Origin: Actinernus sp. WN-2022
Lineage: Eukaryota; Cnidaria; Anthozoa; Actiniaria; Actinernidae
Length of the DNA stretch: 64,000 nucleotides
Direction of reading: 5' to 3'
Assembly: GCA_030867875.1 (NCBI GenBank)
Contig: JAOWCC010001609.1
Span: forward strand, 992,001 to 1,056,000
Below, one piece after another: positions 39,991 to 52,649 of this stretch. The translations under genes and the position numbers were made by a program. Numbering within the stretch: position 1 is the stretch's first letter; every line of letters begins with the position of its first letter. The notes beneath the pieces are model-generated. The model was not told the origin of the DNA. It saw nothing but the letters and a program-made list of their open reading frames with translations, and did not search any database.

Positions 39991-41665
39991 ATTGCGGAAA
40001 ACAGAAAATGACGTCTCCTTGTCCCATAATGGAGAGCGAACGATAGTGATTGACATGTGCTTAATGTGATGTGGAGTATGGTATCCAGGGGTGGATCCAG
40101 GTTTGGTTTGAGTAGTTTACTCTGACAGACCAATCAACTCATTCCCCACCCACCCCACCCCTGGTATTCCACACCGAGTATCAAAAGCCAATCACAATCA
40201 TTTTATTAAATAATTAATTGTATTATTCCTAATTATGCCGACCTCGCTTAAACCCAACAGCCGTAAGTACATGTCGCCGAAAACAATACCATTCTGTGCG
40301 ATGGTCACTGTATTGACCTACAGAATAGACCTGCTAGTTATTAGTTTGTTGGGCGGACATGATGAGTCATGTGGGCTGGCACAATACCCACACCATATCC
40401 TATTATTTGATGCTGGCCCAATTCCTACGCCCTGGAGGTACGACTGAGTTGCTTACCGCTGGGGTACCCTTACCGCTTGCTCCTCTTCTATCTACTCCGC
40501 CATAACACCTTGAAGGACTACGTCAATGCCTTTCGTTCCCCGGCCTCGAATTCAGTTTAAATTTCGTTTGATGCTCGCATAAACCGCTTATCCCGTATAA
40601 GTCTGGGTGTGATGAGTATGGGTGTTCTCCCTAGCTGGCCGGGGGTATGAGTTATGGAGTTCCCTGATCTCACGCGGGCGACAATGCCCATTCTTATTGC
40701 ACGAGCATAAAGAGAATGATGCGAATAGGATACTATTTGGCGGGCTACATCTATTGTTGATTGATGCATGCGCAACATCGTCAAGGTGGGCTATTCTGTT
40801 TGGCTGCATTCTCTACCCCAGTCCCTTCTTTTATTTCTTACTGCGCGCACCCGCAGTAGTGAAGAAATAAGAGAAGGGTCTGGGGTCGAGAATGGTTTGG
40901 CTGTTCTGAACAATGCAATTTCGCCGGAAGTCGAACAAAGCCTTTTTGGAGGGTTGATTTATTGCATGACCAGATGGATATAGCTCCCGACGTGAGTCCC
41001 CTGGCAATAGTCTCATTAATAAATTGCGTGAACGCTTCCTTCCCGGCGGGACTCGGTACAGCGAGATGGCCTTGTTGCCTCTAATTATATCTGCTGGGTG
41101 CAGTCAGACGAGAAACCGCTTGTGGCTCAAGAACCTTCACATCTCAAATAAAGAAATTATGGGATAGATCTAACACAAGTAAATTATGGGATAGAAAGGA
41201 CCCTTAGAACCAAACACCCCTTTTTGTGAAAACATGGTAGATCTTGTGTGCCTTTAGCTTCAAAAGCCAGTTACTCGTGTTCTTGCCGTTTTCTTGAAAG
41301 GGCAAATGGTAGTTTAAGACTTTTCTGGCCTTTCTATCCCATAATTAATCTCTAGGTATTTTATGTGGGTTAAGCGGCCAGGCTCTCGCGGATGTCTCGA
41401 TGCTAGCATTCAGGGATACCAATTCCTTTGTGGCCGGAAACCTTCATTCCCATCAAGCAATGAGATCACATCTAATAGCGATACTTACTGCCACGTCATC
41501 CATTGTCATTAATGTGGCAACCAGAGGTCCATTGGTTCTTGACACAAAGCGGCCATTTGAAATCATGGTTGGCACATTAGCATAACAAAAGTAATATTTA
41601 TCAACACAAAGTAACGGTATACGCTAAGCTGGTCGCTGAAAAACACGAAGGTGCAGGACGCGTTA
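39991..41665. other. Gene-free, with a foldback at 40,807-40,894
   Basis: The foldback pairs CATTCTCTACCCCAGTCCCT with its inverse around an ACTGCGCGCACCCGCAGT centre. Otherwise no gene was recognised. Confidence 0.45.
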
Positions 41666-41710
41666 TGGCGGGGGGGGTAGGGGGGGGGGGGGGGGGGGGG
41701 GTAGGGGGGC
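41666..41710. repeat. Poly-G tract
   Basis: A G-run of about 40 broken by two TA steps; one of several long G/C runs in the window and able to form G-quadruplexes. Confidence 0.85.
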
Positions 41711-43582
41711 TCCCTTATCAAACTGTCAACCCTGAGAGCTTTAAATAATTCTAGCTGGTGCCTGCAAAAGTATTGGTCTTCATATTCCGAAATCTGCTGC
41801 TCTATCAGAGCGAGTCTGTCGTTCCTGAAGAAGGAAGATTCGAAATGCAGTAGGGAACTACACCTATGTTCGTGAAGGTTTGCAGGATAAAGAGAACTAA
41901 GATAAAGAGAACGCGTTGCCGCTGACTAAAGTTGCCACCAAATCAGTAAAGAACACTGCCGACACAATAACATCGGAACGAAATTCTGTCAAAAGAAGCG
42001 CTAAAAACTATCCACGCAGCGGTTCGAAATCATCAAAGCAGCTCGTATTTTCGGAAGCACAAGCCTGTTCCTCGAACACACCGGCCATGTTTCAACCGTG
42101 TGCGTTTCGTCGAGCAAGACGCTTGTGGAGTTCCGATACAGGGTTCTTCAGCTCATCGCGAAATTCGATCTCATTACAAAAGATCTGTATTTTTTTCTTT
42201 AAATTCATCGCTGAAGGAATTCTCGGTATGCTTGTCGCCATACTAATTGGTTTCTGCTCTTATCGCATGCCAATGATTTCTGTCAATCACGCCTTTTAGT
42301 CAATAGCAATACGCGGCCTTCTGAGGCCGAGAGTTATCAAAATAACCATGGGTTACCGGCAGGCTCTCTCCTCCTCTCCTCCCCACCCCCTCCCCCCTCT
42401 CTTTTTTCCTCGCCCCAATCCCCCTAATCTCCCCTAACCCAAGACCATTGTTATAATGACACACTAAACCGATGAACGTGCTCAGTTCCGCACGAACGAA
42501 AATGAATTGTTATGATGGGTTTTATAGAATTAAATACAGACCAATAGAATCACGGAAAAGAATAATATAAAAGAAACACCCTTTGCATTTTTGCATTTTT
42601 GTATTTTTTTGTATTTGCCGTTCACGGTATTGTCTCAAGAAGCCAACTTAAACGCCAACGATATCCAAACAAATCGAAGAACAGCTGTAAATAAGCTAAA
42701 ACAACAGTAGTAAAGTCGTGAATAAAATAATCAAATAAACTCTTGCCGAGAAACTATGACTCTTAAAGGAATGCATATATGTACGCTGTTCTGTATGTAA
42801 AGTAACAGACACTAAAACAAATAACTACCCGGCAAAAATCATGAACAAATTAAAACTGAAAGCCAAATATCTCATGACAAAACTAAAACCGGTTGAGAGT
42901 TTTTTTTCTGCAGACCGGTGCACAGAAACTAAAACAACAGCACTAAAGTAATGAACAAAACTGAATACCTAACATATGACCAAACTAAAACAGACAGAAA
43001 AAAGGAACGGCTCGGATAGAGAGAAGTACCGGTTCCATGAACATTTGCCCATTTACACGAGAAATATCTTGAAACGGTTCGGATAAAAAGTGGCACCGGT
43101 CCGCAAGCCTAGATGGAACGGCAAGGGCTGTTTACACGATAATATTTCCGAGACCGGACATGGTTGAGCCCATGATAATGTTTAGATCACTGTCATTCGT
43201 ATGCGTCGCACATGACGCTCGTAAAATGGAATGGAATGGCGATCGTTTATCGTCCGCCATATTGCGAGAAAGTGGAGCTAAATACGCATGCGGACAGAAA
43301 TAAACAACTGAGGACAAAACAGTGCAGGCTCAGAAAAAAGCAATGAAACGGGTACGGAAGCGTCTACACGATGCACAGGAACTGAAATCACGGGTCAGTT
43401 TTATCCGTTCCGTTCTGTTTCGAGATCATACGCGCCTATGGTCCCAGAACAGGTAAAATTCCCACGGTAAAAGTAGGGTACGGATCGTTTACACGAATGA
43501 CATTATCCGAACCGTTCTAGTTTTTATCCGAGCCTTGCCATTTTTTCCGGTCGTGTAAATGGACCTTAAAACTGACAACTAT
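41711..43582. other. Gene-free stretch
   Basis: A 127-aa frame at 41,916-42,299 has no recognisable domain. At 43,000-43,560 phrases on the theme GTTTACACGA / ATTTACACGA and CGGTTCGGATA recur in both orientations, suggesting an unclassified DNA transposon. No gene supported. Confidence 0.4.
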
Positions 43583-44966
43583 ATAATGTGGTGAATACAA
43601 CTGAAAGCCCAAATACTACTAAAATGACAGGCCTAAAAAGACAGTCTAATAAGCAAAGAGAACCTACACGATACAGGATTTTATTTCTACATGTAGATAC
43701 GTTTACATTAAGGTTAAGAGAAAGAAAAAAGTGTTAACATATGTGGGGAAGTAAAACTACGCAAAACACGTTTTTATTATTCTTGTTTTCACTTCAGAGA
43801 CAATATGTAAACACGTTTTATTCTAGTTTTCACTGCATTATTGTGGTTTGCCTATGGCTACATAGCTGTAAGTTGTAATAATCAGCCTGCTATAACAAAT
43901 AAGAATATGTTTTAGCATATGAATCCGGAGGTTGCCGTGAATTAATACTACTACTTTGGCCTTAAAAAGTAGAGTTCTTGGAACTCACATTGTGTGCAAC
44001 AGCATTAGGATTTAAAGAATGGCCATGTGGCATAAATTCAACTGAGAGAGTAGAATCCAATTAACAGAGCGACAGACGAAGGCAGACAACTCGAGTTGAA
44101 TTTGTAGGTTATTCGAATCAACGACCGAGGAGTAACGTTGTTTTTCTTCTTTTTTTCAAGCTGAAAATGGGACAGATACTTTAAGAACGTTAGAATTAAG
44201 TAGGGAATAATGAAAGTATAGCTTACGCGTTGGGTTGTGATAATTTTCGTCCATTAAATTGTTTTGATTTCAATCACATCAATTGTGTATTTTGTAGACT
44301 TTTTGCCATTGATTTTTCTAATCATGAGAACAATTTTTTGCAGGATTTTTGCTTATCAGTCAGTTTTATTATCAGTCTAGTCTTATGAGATTAATGAATT
44401 TTTGCAATTCCTTTTCCTAATCACTTAGTACCTGACATCCATTCCGTGAAAGTGTACCACGCGACCCAGAGCAAGCGAAGAAAATACCGGGAATTTACCA
44501 CAGGAAGACCGGCATTAAGCATTTGGCAGAGAATACAAGAAATAACGGGATTCCTGTGGTTTTCATTTTACCACAGGAAGCCCATTTCTTCATGTCCCTC
44601 CGCCATTTTGTTTTGCCAGACGAGTGTTGTGTGGTGTTTCTTCTCTATTTAGGTGAGTATTTTGTCCTTGTTTTATAGCATGCTTCACAAAATAGTCTCT
44701 AGAATGAGAGGAAACTGAGATACCTTAGCTATAGACTTTAGAATGAGACCGGACCTCAGATCAGTGACTAAACTATCAAAGGAACGTAACTGCAAATTAT
44801 GGACCTTACAAGTCCTTATGCTTAGTAACTAAATGTACTAATACATCATATTATGATGTATATAAAAGCAGTAAATATAAATGAAATGGCTCTTAACCTC
44901 CCACCCTATGTAAAGCCTAAACAGTGACTGACAAGACGGTATCATCCCTAGAAGTTTATTAATATT
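43583..44966. repeat. Dispersed 1.4-1.5 kb repeat, copy 2
   Basis: Partner of 472-1,990, same orientation, 43 kb away. Confidence 0.75.
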
Positions 44967-46600
44967 AGCACAGACTGGCGCCATGTCCAAGCTATGTAAA
45001 AGCTTTGTATATATTATTTTTTATTATATATAATATTTAGCCAATATTTCCCTTAGGCCTTATTATTCTCAGATAAAGAATATAAACTCTCTGGGACTGG
45101 GGTTTAGAAATGGCGTTTAGACTTAGAGGGAGAATAGAGAGAAACCCAAACTGAGAATTATAAACGCCATTTCTAGTCCCCAGAGACACAAAAGCACAGC
45201 AACACACTTAAAATAAGGTAAGTTTATTTTCTTTATCTGACAATTTTAGAGAAATAGGTTTATATAAAGGGTAAACAATGGTATGTAATCAACTAAAGTC
45301 GATTGAGGTATGCTAACCACCGTGGAAAGCGAGTAGCAGCTAGGGTATATAAAGGGTATACAATTAGCCTTGTACATATATACATGTAACATGAGCATGG
45401 GTCGTCTAGGTAGTATCGTCGTGTACCGTTGAGATCCGTGGGGAATCGCACCTCACGCGCTCGGTGGGTTGTTGTACCGCTATTATAGTATATATTATAC
45501 TATAATAGAATATTTTATGAACATGCTAATGAAGTTGATATAAATCTGGTAAAAGAAACGACTCCAATCAGCGAATTCTCTCGTGGTGTAATGGTTAGTG
45601 TTTGGGTTGGTGGTGGGTAAGCCATTGCATTGATTCTTAACCGGCCCGGGTTCGAATCCCGGTTCAGCTGGTAATTTTTTTTATAGTGAGGATAACATAT
45701 AATTGTTCTAAAATTTCTAAGTGTCGATTCCGATGTTCGTATAAAATTTCTGAGTCTCAAATTATTCATAGCGAATGTGGGTAACAAAGGGAATTTTATG
45801 ACGCAGTTGGTTAAACGGTACACGACGATACTACCGTCGTCTATGATCTGGCTGGAACTCATTACTGTCTAAAGTTATATTATTTGATCAACTATACACT
45901 GTACATGTATCATAGGATCTTTATATCAAATCTTGCTACTTTTTTTCATGATTGATAAATAGTAGCATTGTTTATTATTTATTTATTTAATACTTATTTT
46001 ATTCATTTGCGGTGATGGGTTCAGTGCATTTTTTATTACATATTTAGATTGTCTATTCGATTTAAATGTAATTTTTCGTTTAAGTTTTATACTCATTATA
46101 CAAAATGTACATTAATTTTATAGTTCTTTGTAGATTCTCATAAGTTTTTATATGGCTTCTCTGGGGATGAAGCATCATAATTTTCTTCAAAGAAGAATTG
46201 TAATTTTGTTAGATTCTTCAATCAGTCCAATTCTATGCATGTTAGCCTACGTGTAGCCGCTTAACCACCCTCAGCGAGGAGGCCGATGTCTACGTAAAGC
46301 TGGCACTAACCGTGATATGTTCCTTTGTGAAGTGAATTTATTATTTTTAGCAGATATATTGGTCTATCAGATACAAGTGACATATTGTGAATGCTGGCCA
46401 CGGCCGCTCTGGGAGGGGGGCTTGTTTTCTGTAGTCATTGAAAGTCAAAAATGATGGAAATTTAGGCAATATTCAAATGTATATGACAGAAAGCCTAAAA
46501 GGATATCAATAATATCCTTTCTGGGTTGTGTGAATAGCCTTTACACCTATCAGTCATTGGACTTTATAAAACACTATTTATTTACAACCAGCAGATGCAG
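44967..46600. other. Gene-free, with foldback and tRNA-like sequence
   Basis: A foldback at 45,088-45,185 pairs CTCTGGGACTGGGGTTTAGA with its inverse. A short palindrome CTATTATAGTATA sits at 45,478-45,506. The tRNA-like segment is listed separately. No gene seen. Confidence 0.45.
45587..45672 (+). other. tRNA-like pol III promoter remnant
   Basis: An A-box-like TGGTGTAATGG (about 45,588-45,598) and a B-box GGTTCGAATCC (about 45,649-45,659) stand 60 bp apart, and a T-run follows at 45,674. The acceptor ends do not pair and the anticodon arm is not normal, so this is a tRNA pseudogene or SINE head. Confidence 0.4.
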
Positions 46601-47790
46601 GATCTATCCAATTTGTGTTGCAGACATCCACAATTAACATATATTTTTTTATTTCCAAAATAACTACTGGTACTCATAGTTTTCTTGTGATATTGATGCT
46701 GCTCTTTTCGTTTGATAAGGGCATTATTTTAGTCCAACAAGTTTTCCAGAAGATTGTTAATGTGTGCAGTGAGGAATATATAGTTTCCAAAGGGTATGTG
46801 GTTGCAGACATTAATACGTTGCAGACATTACATATTTCAGATCTCAAGGAGAAAGGAACGTTATATATAACCTTGGCAATTTTGACAACCTACTAACCCC
46901 AAAATGTATTATGATTTATTAAACAATCATTGCTAGCATATAATATATATATATATATATTGTATGTACATACAGTCGATGCCAAAAAGGTTGTCCAGCA
47001 GAACATAATATAATACTATAATATCCATTGTTTTGGTCTATTGTTTTGGTCTAGACAATAGCCCAAAACAATGGATATTATAGTATTATATTATGTTCTG
47101 CTGGACAACCTTTTTGGCATCGACTGTATATATATTACATATATATTATATGTTGTTTACTGCAAAAAGACTTGTGTACTAATTTTAATGTAAAAATGAA
47201 AGAAAGTTAAAATAAAACTAAAAATTGTTCAATTGTACATAATTAAATAATGTATTTTGTACTATTTAATTAACATTGAAACTCATTCATACTTTACAAT
47301 ACACTTCAAAACGAAAACAAAATCCCTTAAGCTCCAGAGTACAAAACAATATGATTCTAAGCACATTTTCAAAATGTAATGTCTGCAACAGTTTTTGTGT
47401 AATGTCCGCAACATATATATTTTAAATAAAAACGACCACAGTGTGCTTTGTTGAGCTTCATCATTATAGTTGGAAACTCTTGTCATTAGCAGGTTCAGAA
47501 AGTCCATTTGTTTTCTTGGAACTCCTCACAATTCACAGGAATTTAGATTTTAAAAAGTTGACTCAAACATGTGGTTGTTTTTGCTGTAATGTCTGCAACA
47601 GGCATATAGATATTAATTAAAAAAGGATAATGAGAGATTTTTTTTTTATATTTCAAATAGAGAGGCCCACCTAATTTAAGGTGACAGCTATGTATAAATT
47701 TAAGCAGCACAGCTATTTTAAATGAAGTTTGGGAAGCCTTTGTAATCTGATTTTTGGTTTCTGAATGTAATGTCTACAATGTGGAATATA
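46601..47790. repeat. Region with GTAATGTCTGCAAC repeats
   Basis: The motif (G)TAATGTCTGCAAC or its inverse occurs at about 46,612, 46,800, 46,817, 47,376, 47,398, 47,587 and 47,765, inverted on the left side and direct on the right. Such subterminal repeats are typical of transposase-binding sites. The ends of an element are not defined. A 93-aa frame at 46,615-46,896 has no recognisable domain. Confidence 0.5.
46973..47126. mobile_element. Palindromic MITE, copy 2
   Basis: A 154-bp foldback with the same CAGTCGATGCCAAAAAGG ends as 4,524-4,672, flanked by TA. Confidence 0.8.
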
Positions 47791-47936
47791 TTGCCCTAAT
47801 GTTTTCAAATTTGAAAAAAAATTGCCTAAAAATAGTTCAGCCACAATGAGCATATCAGGCAATGATAAATGGACCTTAGTGGAAGGCTTGAAAACCCAAA
47901 AGAATCCAAAACAGAATTACACGAACAATGTTAACT

Positions 47937-48175
47937 CATGTGGCGCAGAGGTGCATGTGACCTACATGTAGGTTCAATTTCCGGATACATCTCGCCCTTG
48001 CTCCGAGGATTTTTCTCTGGATTCTCCAGTTTGCTTCTCTCGATCCTCAAAACCCAACCTAATTTTAATTCCAATTCGATCCTGGAGTTTGTTGGAATAC
48101 TGAAATACAAACCTCTGGCTTGTAAGATCTCAGTAACAGCATCATGTATCTTCGACGTATAATAAACCATTTATT
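47937..48175 (+). mobile_element. tRNA-derived SINE, copy 1
   Basis: Contains a decayed A box (TGGCGCAGAGG), a decayed B box (GGTTCAATTTC) and the body phrase GCTCCGAGGATTTTTCTCTG shared with the SINEs at 51,004 and 57,430. Confidence 0.65.
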
Positions 48176-48489
48176 TTATTTATTTGTTTGACTCGGCTCT
48201 CCAGTAAACAAGCTTGCAGTCTTCTAAAACAGAGTGGCAAATGTGTTTCATACAATACAGAACTGGGTAATGCATAGATATTTGGCTATTAAGGTCCTTT
48301 ATGATAAGATAATTTTTCTTGTTGTTTTCAAAGAATATATATATATTGGTGTGAAATAGACACATTGAATGATAACTTATGAAGCGGGGAAATGAAAAAA
48401 AAAGTTGATGCCACAGCCGGGAAGTGACCCCAGGGCCAACGGTTTGGATGCCACGATAACCCCTAGCTGAGAGAAATGTATTTGTCTTG

Positions 48490-50290
48490 TACATGTAATG
48501 GAGAAGGAATGCAATGAATTGGTAGTGCAAAGAGAAATAAGTTCCTATGTGGATGAGAGGGCCTGGAGAGCCTGAGTGTTATGATAATTAGGGTTATATA
48601 CATGTAAACTGTCAAGAAACAGTCAGTTTATTGTGGTTCTGGATTACAAACATTTTAGGGTTTAATTTTAATGACAATTTACGATATAAATAATTAGGCA
48701 CGTCCAGTTATATATTCAAGTGTGTTTATTCATCCCAGATGTATTACACATCAGTTATACATATTGCATGTTCATGCATAATTATATTACTTAATCTGGA
48801 TATGTCAAGGGCTTGGTCCCTTATGTAAGTACTTTAAGTATTGTACTTAAGTCAAGTATGTAACTATATATGGATATGGTGATGATAATAAATATAATGG
48901 TGGAGGTTGTGGGCCTGGACCTGTCACCACAAAGTGTTGCTGTGGTATATTTCAGGGACTCGAGATCTAACAATAGGAAAAGACAATTTTTTTGCAAATC
49001 TTGAGTTTTTTTTCTATTATCAGCATTTTCACATACAAGAATCGTAATGATCGATGTAAAATTTCACTTGATAAGACAAAAACGAACATAAATAAGAGCA
49101 AAGAGTGTCGCTCAGTCAAATTGTCAATGATGCCCTTTTTGCACACAGCCCTTTAATAATTGTTCTTTTTGTAAACAGAAGAAATGTCTGAGAGGTATAT
49201 TTTTTGCACATGCCAGGGAACATGACGCATACTACATCATTAATTTTATCAACAAAATCGATTCAAAAACAGAATCAGTATACTAGACGCTGGGACTCTT
49301 TATCTGGGACTCTTTATCTGGGACCCTTTATCTGGGACTCTTTATCTGGGACTCTTTATCTGGGACTCTTGTCCTGTTGTTCTATCCAACAACTAGTTGG
49401 CAAGCTTGTACTGTAAATTGTTTTTCTGTCTATATTTTTGTAGTGCGGTTTGTTTGTCATTGTAATAATGTGATAAATACTAGTTGTAAAGTTAATAAAT
49501 AAATAAACTCCATTAAGTTTGTCTAATGTCCTCAGACCATCCTCGATCTACTCTTCGCATGTACAACATCAGATATGTTTCTAATCAAAACGTTTATAGG
49601 AGTCATATACAAACTAATGGGCCTTATATGCATGATGATGTCACGCTTTTGTGATCACCACCCAAGCCCCAATGTGACACAAAGTTTCCTCTCAACACAG
49701 AAGTCAAAGGCTTGGTGGTGATGACTAAAGTGTGACATCGTCAAGCATCAAGCATTAATTATCATGGAAAATTTACCCTTGATAATAGCTAGGGTTTGGG
49801 AGACTGTCCCCACTAGTTTTATAAATCTATGCCACCAAGCATTCAAAAAATAAATCCAAGATATATTTACTACAAAACCAGCTTTCTTAGCCTAATCAAG
49901 AAATAAATTTTCTTGTAATGGACTATGAATGCAATGAATAGGTAGTGTAAAGAGAAATAGTTTCCTAAATGGACGAGAGGGCCTGGAGCCCTTGTTATGA
50001 TAATAAGTTTCTGCATATTGTTTATAACTGTCAAGTGACAGAGTCCGCTCCAGTGTGGTTCTGGTCTTCAACAAGATAGGACAGTCTCAATTACAACAGT
50101 TTACAAGTTCAATTTTCAAGTGTTTAGATTTTCAACTATCTAGTCATTTTCAGAATTGTAAGCAAGCTATAAATTACAGATGTATGTTGTGGTTATCAAT
50201 GATAATGATAATACAGTGGATATTGTGGGCCAGGACCTGCCACCGCAAATTGCTGTTTTTGTGTTTGTGGGTCAGGGACTGGAGGAGTAT
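48490..50290. repeat. Direct repeat pair, 1.4 kb apart
   Basis: About 48,490-48,980 is diverged but collinear with about 49,910-50,290 (GAATGCAATGAATTGGTAGT, GAGGGCCTGGAG, GTGGGCC(T/A)GGACCTG, CAGGGACT). The span between contains the 14-bp tandem repeat. No gene. Confidence 0.65.
49291..49374. repeat. 14-bp tandem repeat, 6 copies
   Basis: TGGGACTCTTTATC repeated six times with one substitution (CCC for CTC in the third); the last unit is diverged. Confidence 0.9.
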
Positions 50291-51003
50291 TTAGGAATAT
50301 AAAATTCATTGTTTACATAAAACCTTATCAATTAAAAAAATATTCTTAAAATTATAATTTCTTAGAATATTTTTGTTCTTAAATAGTTTAGGTAATGTTT
50401 GTCATTATTGTCATTATTCTGTCAAGTACATGTATGTACTGTTAGTAATGTTTTTCACAAGATCATCAGAGGTTGACACAAAAGCCAACAGGCTATCTCA
50501 GCCTCTAGTGTGCACTTCCATACAATGTATTAAATTGATATATAAAAAAATTAAAATGTCTAAAGTCAATAATTATATGTACATTATGTATATATTTAAC
50601 TAATTAATTACTTTTTTCCCTTGCAGATTAATTAAGGATGGAGTCGTACTGGAATGTTACTTTTTATAAATCTGGCGTAGTCCTGTGCGATTACAATACA
50701 ACCACTCATGAAGTTAGATGGTCACATGTGCCAGATTCCTCTTTCAAGGTACAATTCCTAGTTTGTACTATTACATCACTTGAATACAACTACCAGAATC
50801 CTTTTCAAATCCTTTTTGTTATTCAGATTTTTTAACTCCTGAGAATACCAAGACAATGGTCTGAATTAGAAGAACAAAAGAGTCAGCACATTAAGGACCC
50901 TGTTAGTTTTATTTAACTGACGTAATAGTGCAAACCACCTATTAGAGGAAGTACTACTTTTTTGATAGCTTTGTTTTACCTTGCAAGTGGCAAGCACTTT
51001 GTC

Positions 51004-51200
51004 TGTCAGCACCATTGCCAGGGTTCATTAGCCCTGGTAACATGTGAGTTGAGTTTGTTAATTGCTATCAAACTCTAATGCTCTGAGGGTTTTTCTTCAG
51101 ACTCTCAGGTTTTCCTCCCTCCACAAAAACCAACATGCTAAATTTCAATTCGTTGATGGGCTTCTGTGATTTAACCAGGTCCTGTTAAAATTCAGCAGTA
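51004..51200 (+). mobile_element. tRNA-derived SINE, copy 2
   Basis: 5'-truncated body with ACATGTGAGTTGAGTTTGTT, TCTCAGGTTTTCCTCCCTCC and a following (GTT)n/(GTA)n microsatellite tail at 51,207-51,300. Confidence 0.65.
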
Positions 51201-51717
51201 TGAAGTGTTGTTGTTGTTGTTGTAGTAGTAGTACTGTTAGTAGTACTAGACAAAGTACATGTATGTGTAGTAGTAGTAGTGCTAGAGTAGTACTAGTACT
51301 TTGATTAAGTGTCAAGGTATTTATATTAGCTATAGCTAGGTGCAGCTAATTGGGGACTCTATACATTGTAGCTTAATTGTAAAATAAAGGTAAATTGTGA
51401 ATAACATAATAAAAATTGGTACATATAGAATAGAAGGGTAATATATGCTAATAACATGTATCATTAACACATAACTACTGTAATTATAAGTGTGATAAGC
51501 GTAACTTACAATAAGTAATAGGCTATTTGCTAAATACTAATTATGAGGAAACTAACTATTAAAAAATATAATAATATATATATATACTAATAGCACATCA
51601 TAATTACATAACTCCTATAAATATAGTAAGTGTGATAAGCGTAAGTTTACAATATGTAATAGACTAATTACTAATTATTAAACACTAACTATTACAAAAT
51701 ATATTACTTTCCCTACT

Positions 51718-52225
51718 ACAGTCGAACCTGTATATAATCGTCACCCTCGGGACTTAAGAGATTGGCCGCTGAATACAGGTTGGCCGCTTAATACAGGTTC
51801 ACCAAAATACTTACTGGACATGGACAAATGTCAATTTATTCGCGTATTATGTACAGTACCAACTCGTTCAAGCTTACAATAACACAACCAAGCGATATCT
51901 ATACCTTTAACAAACGAAGATTGTAAGTGCTTATGGATATTGGTGAATGAACTACTGTATGAACAATAACGGCTTTGTAGCGAAGTGTTGATGGTGCAAT
52001 GAAATCGTAAATTGATAAGTGGTTTTAGGTTTCCATTCAAAGGTGGCCGCTTAATACATGTCAAAATAACAAAGATAGACAAACACGGGACTGCTCAAGG
52101 GTGCCCGCGACCGCTTAATAGAAGTGACCGTTTGTTACAGGTAGCAAATACAGAGATTGTATGGCAGAAACTTTGTGACTTTACAAACTGGTCGCTTAAT
52201 AGCTGGTGGCCGCTTAATACAGGTT
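51718..52225. repeat. GGCCGCTTAATACAGGT repeat cluster
   Basis: The phrase GGCCGCTTAATACAGGT or a close variant (GGTCGCTTAATAG, GACCGCTTAATAG) occurs at least seven times near both edges (about 51,762-51,800 and 52,045-52,225), and ACAGTCGAACCTGT marks the left edge. This is probably a non-autonomous DNA transposon with repeated terminal motifs. Confidence 0.55.
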
Positions 52226-52649
52226 AGATTGTTACCAACGTTTATTAGCAGAAATGGCCTCCGAGCGTCCGACCAGTCGTAGCTACGATAGGGAAGATTC
52301 GATCGGACCGAACCAGGTCGTACATCGATCGAAAGCTGCTCGGATGATGGGAAGCCAATTGAACGAGTGGCCACACCTACTGACTGATCCGACTACCTTA
52401 CTATCATCTGACCGCATTACGACCGCCCGTGTGATCCCAGCTTAACGGAACGATTTGCAGCGGGACTATTCTAGGCTTCCGGCAAAAGGTGGTTAATGTT
52501 GGAGCAGGAAGGGCAACTCGACAATCATCTCAGTAATCAATACTCAAAGCCTATAATTTTGACTAGAGCTAGCCTGAGTTTAATTCACTGCTAAACAACG
52601 TTAAATGTTCGATTTACTAATAGGGACAGTAATAACTGTTGATTAGAGT
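52226..52649. other. Gene-free stretch
   Basis: No gene or repeat end recognised between the repeat cluster and the LINE. Confidence 0.4.

Noticed and set aside
41916..42299. 127-aa frame with a C-terminal hydrophobic segment
   Set aside because: No similarity or gene context; length is within chance for this region.
45587..45672. Functional tRNA gene
   Set aside because: A and B boxes are present but the acceptor stem does not pair and the arms are abnormal.
46615..46896. 93-aa frame as a gene
   Set aside because: It contains copies of the GTAATGTCTGCAAC motif and has no recognisable domain.
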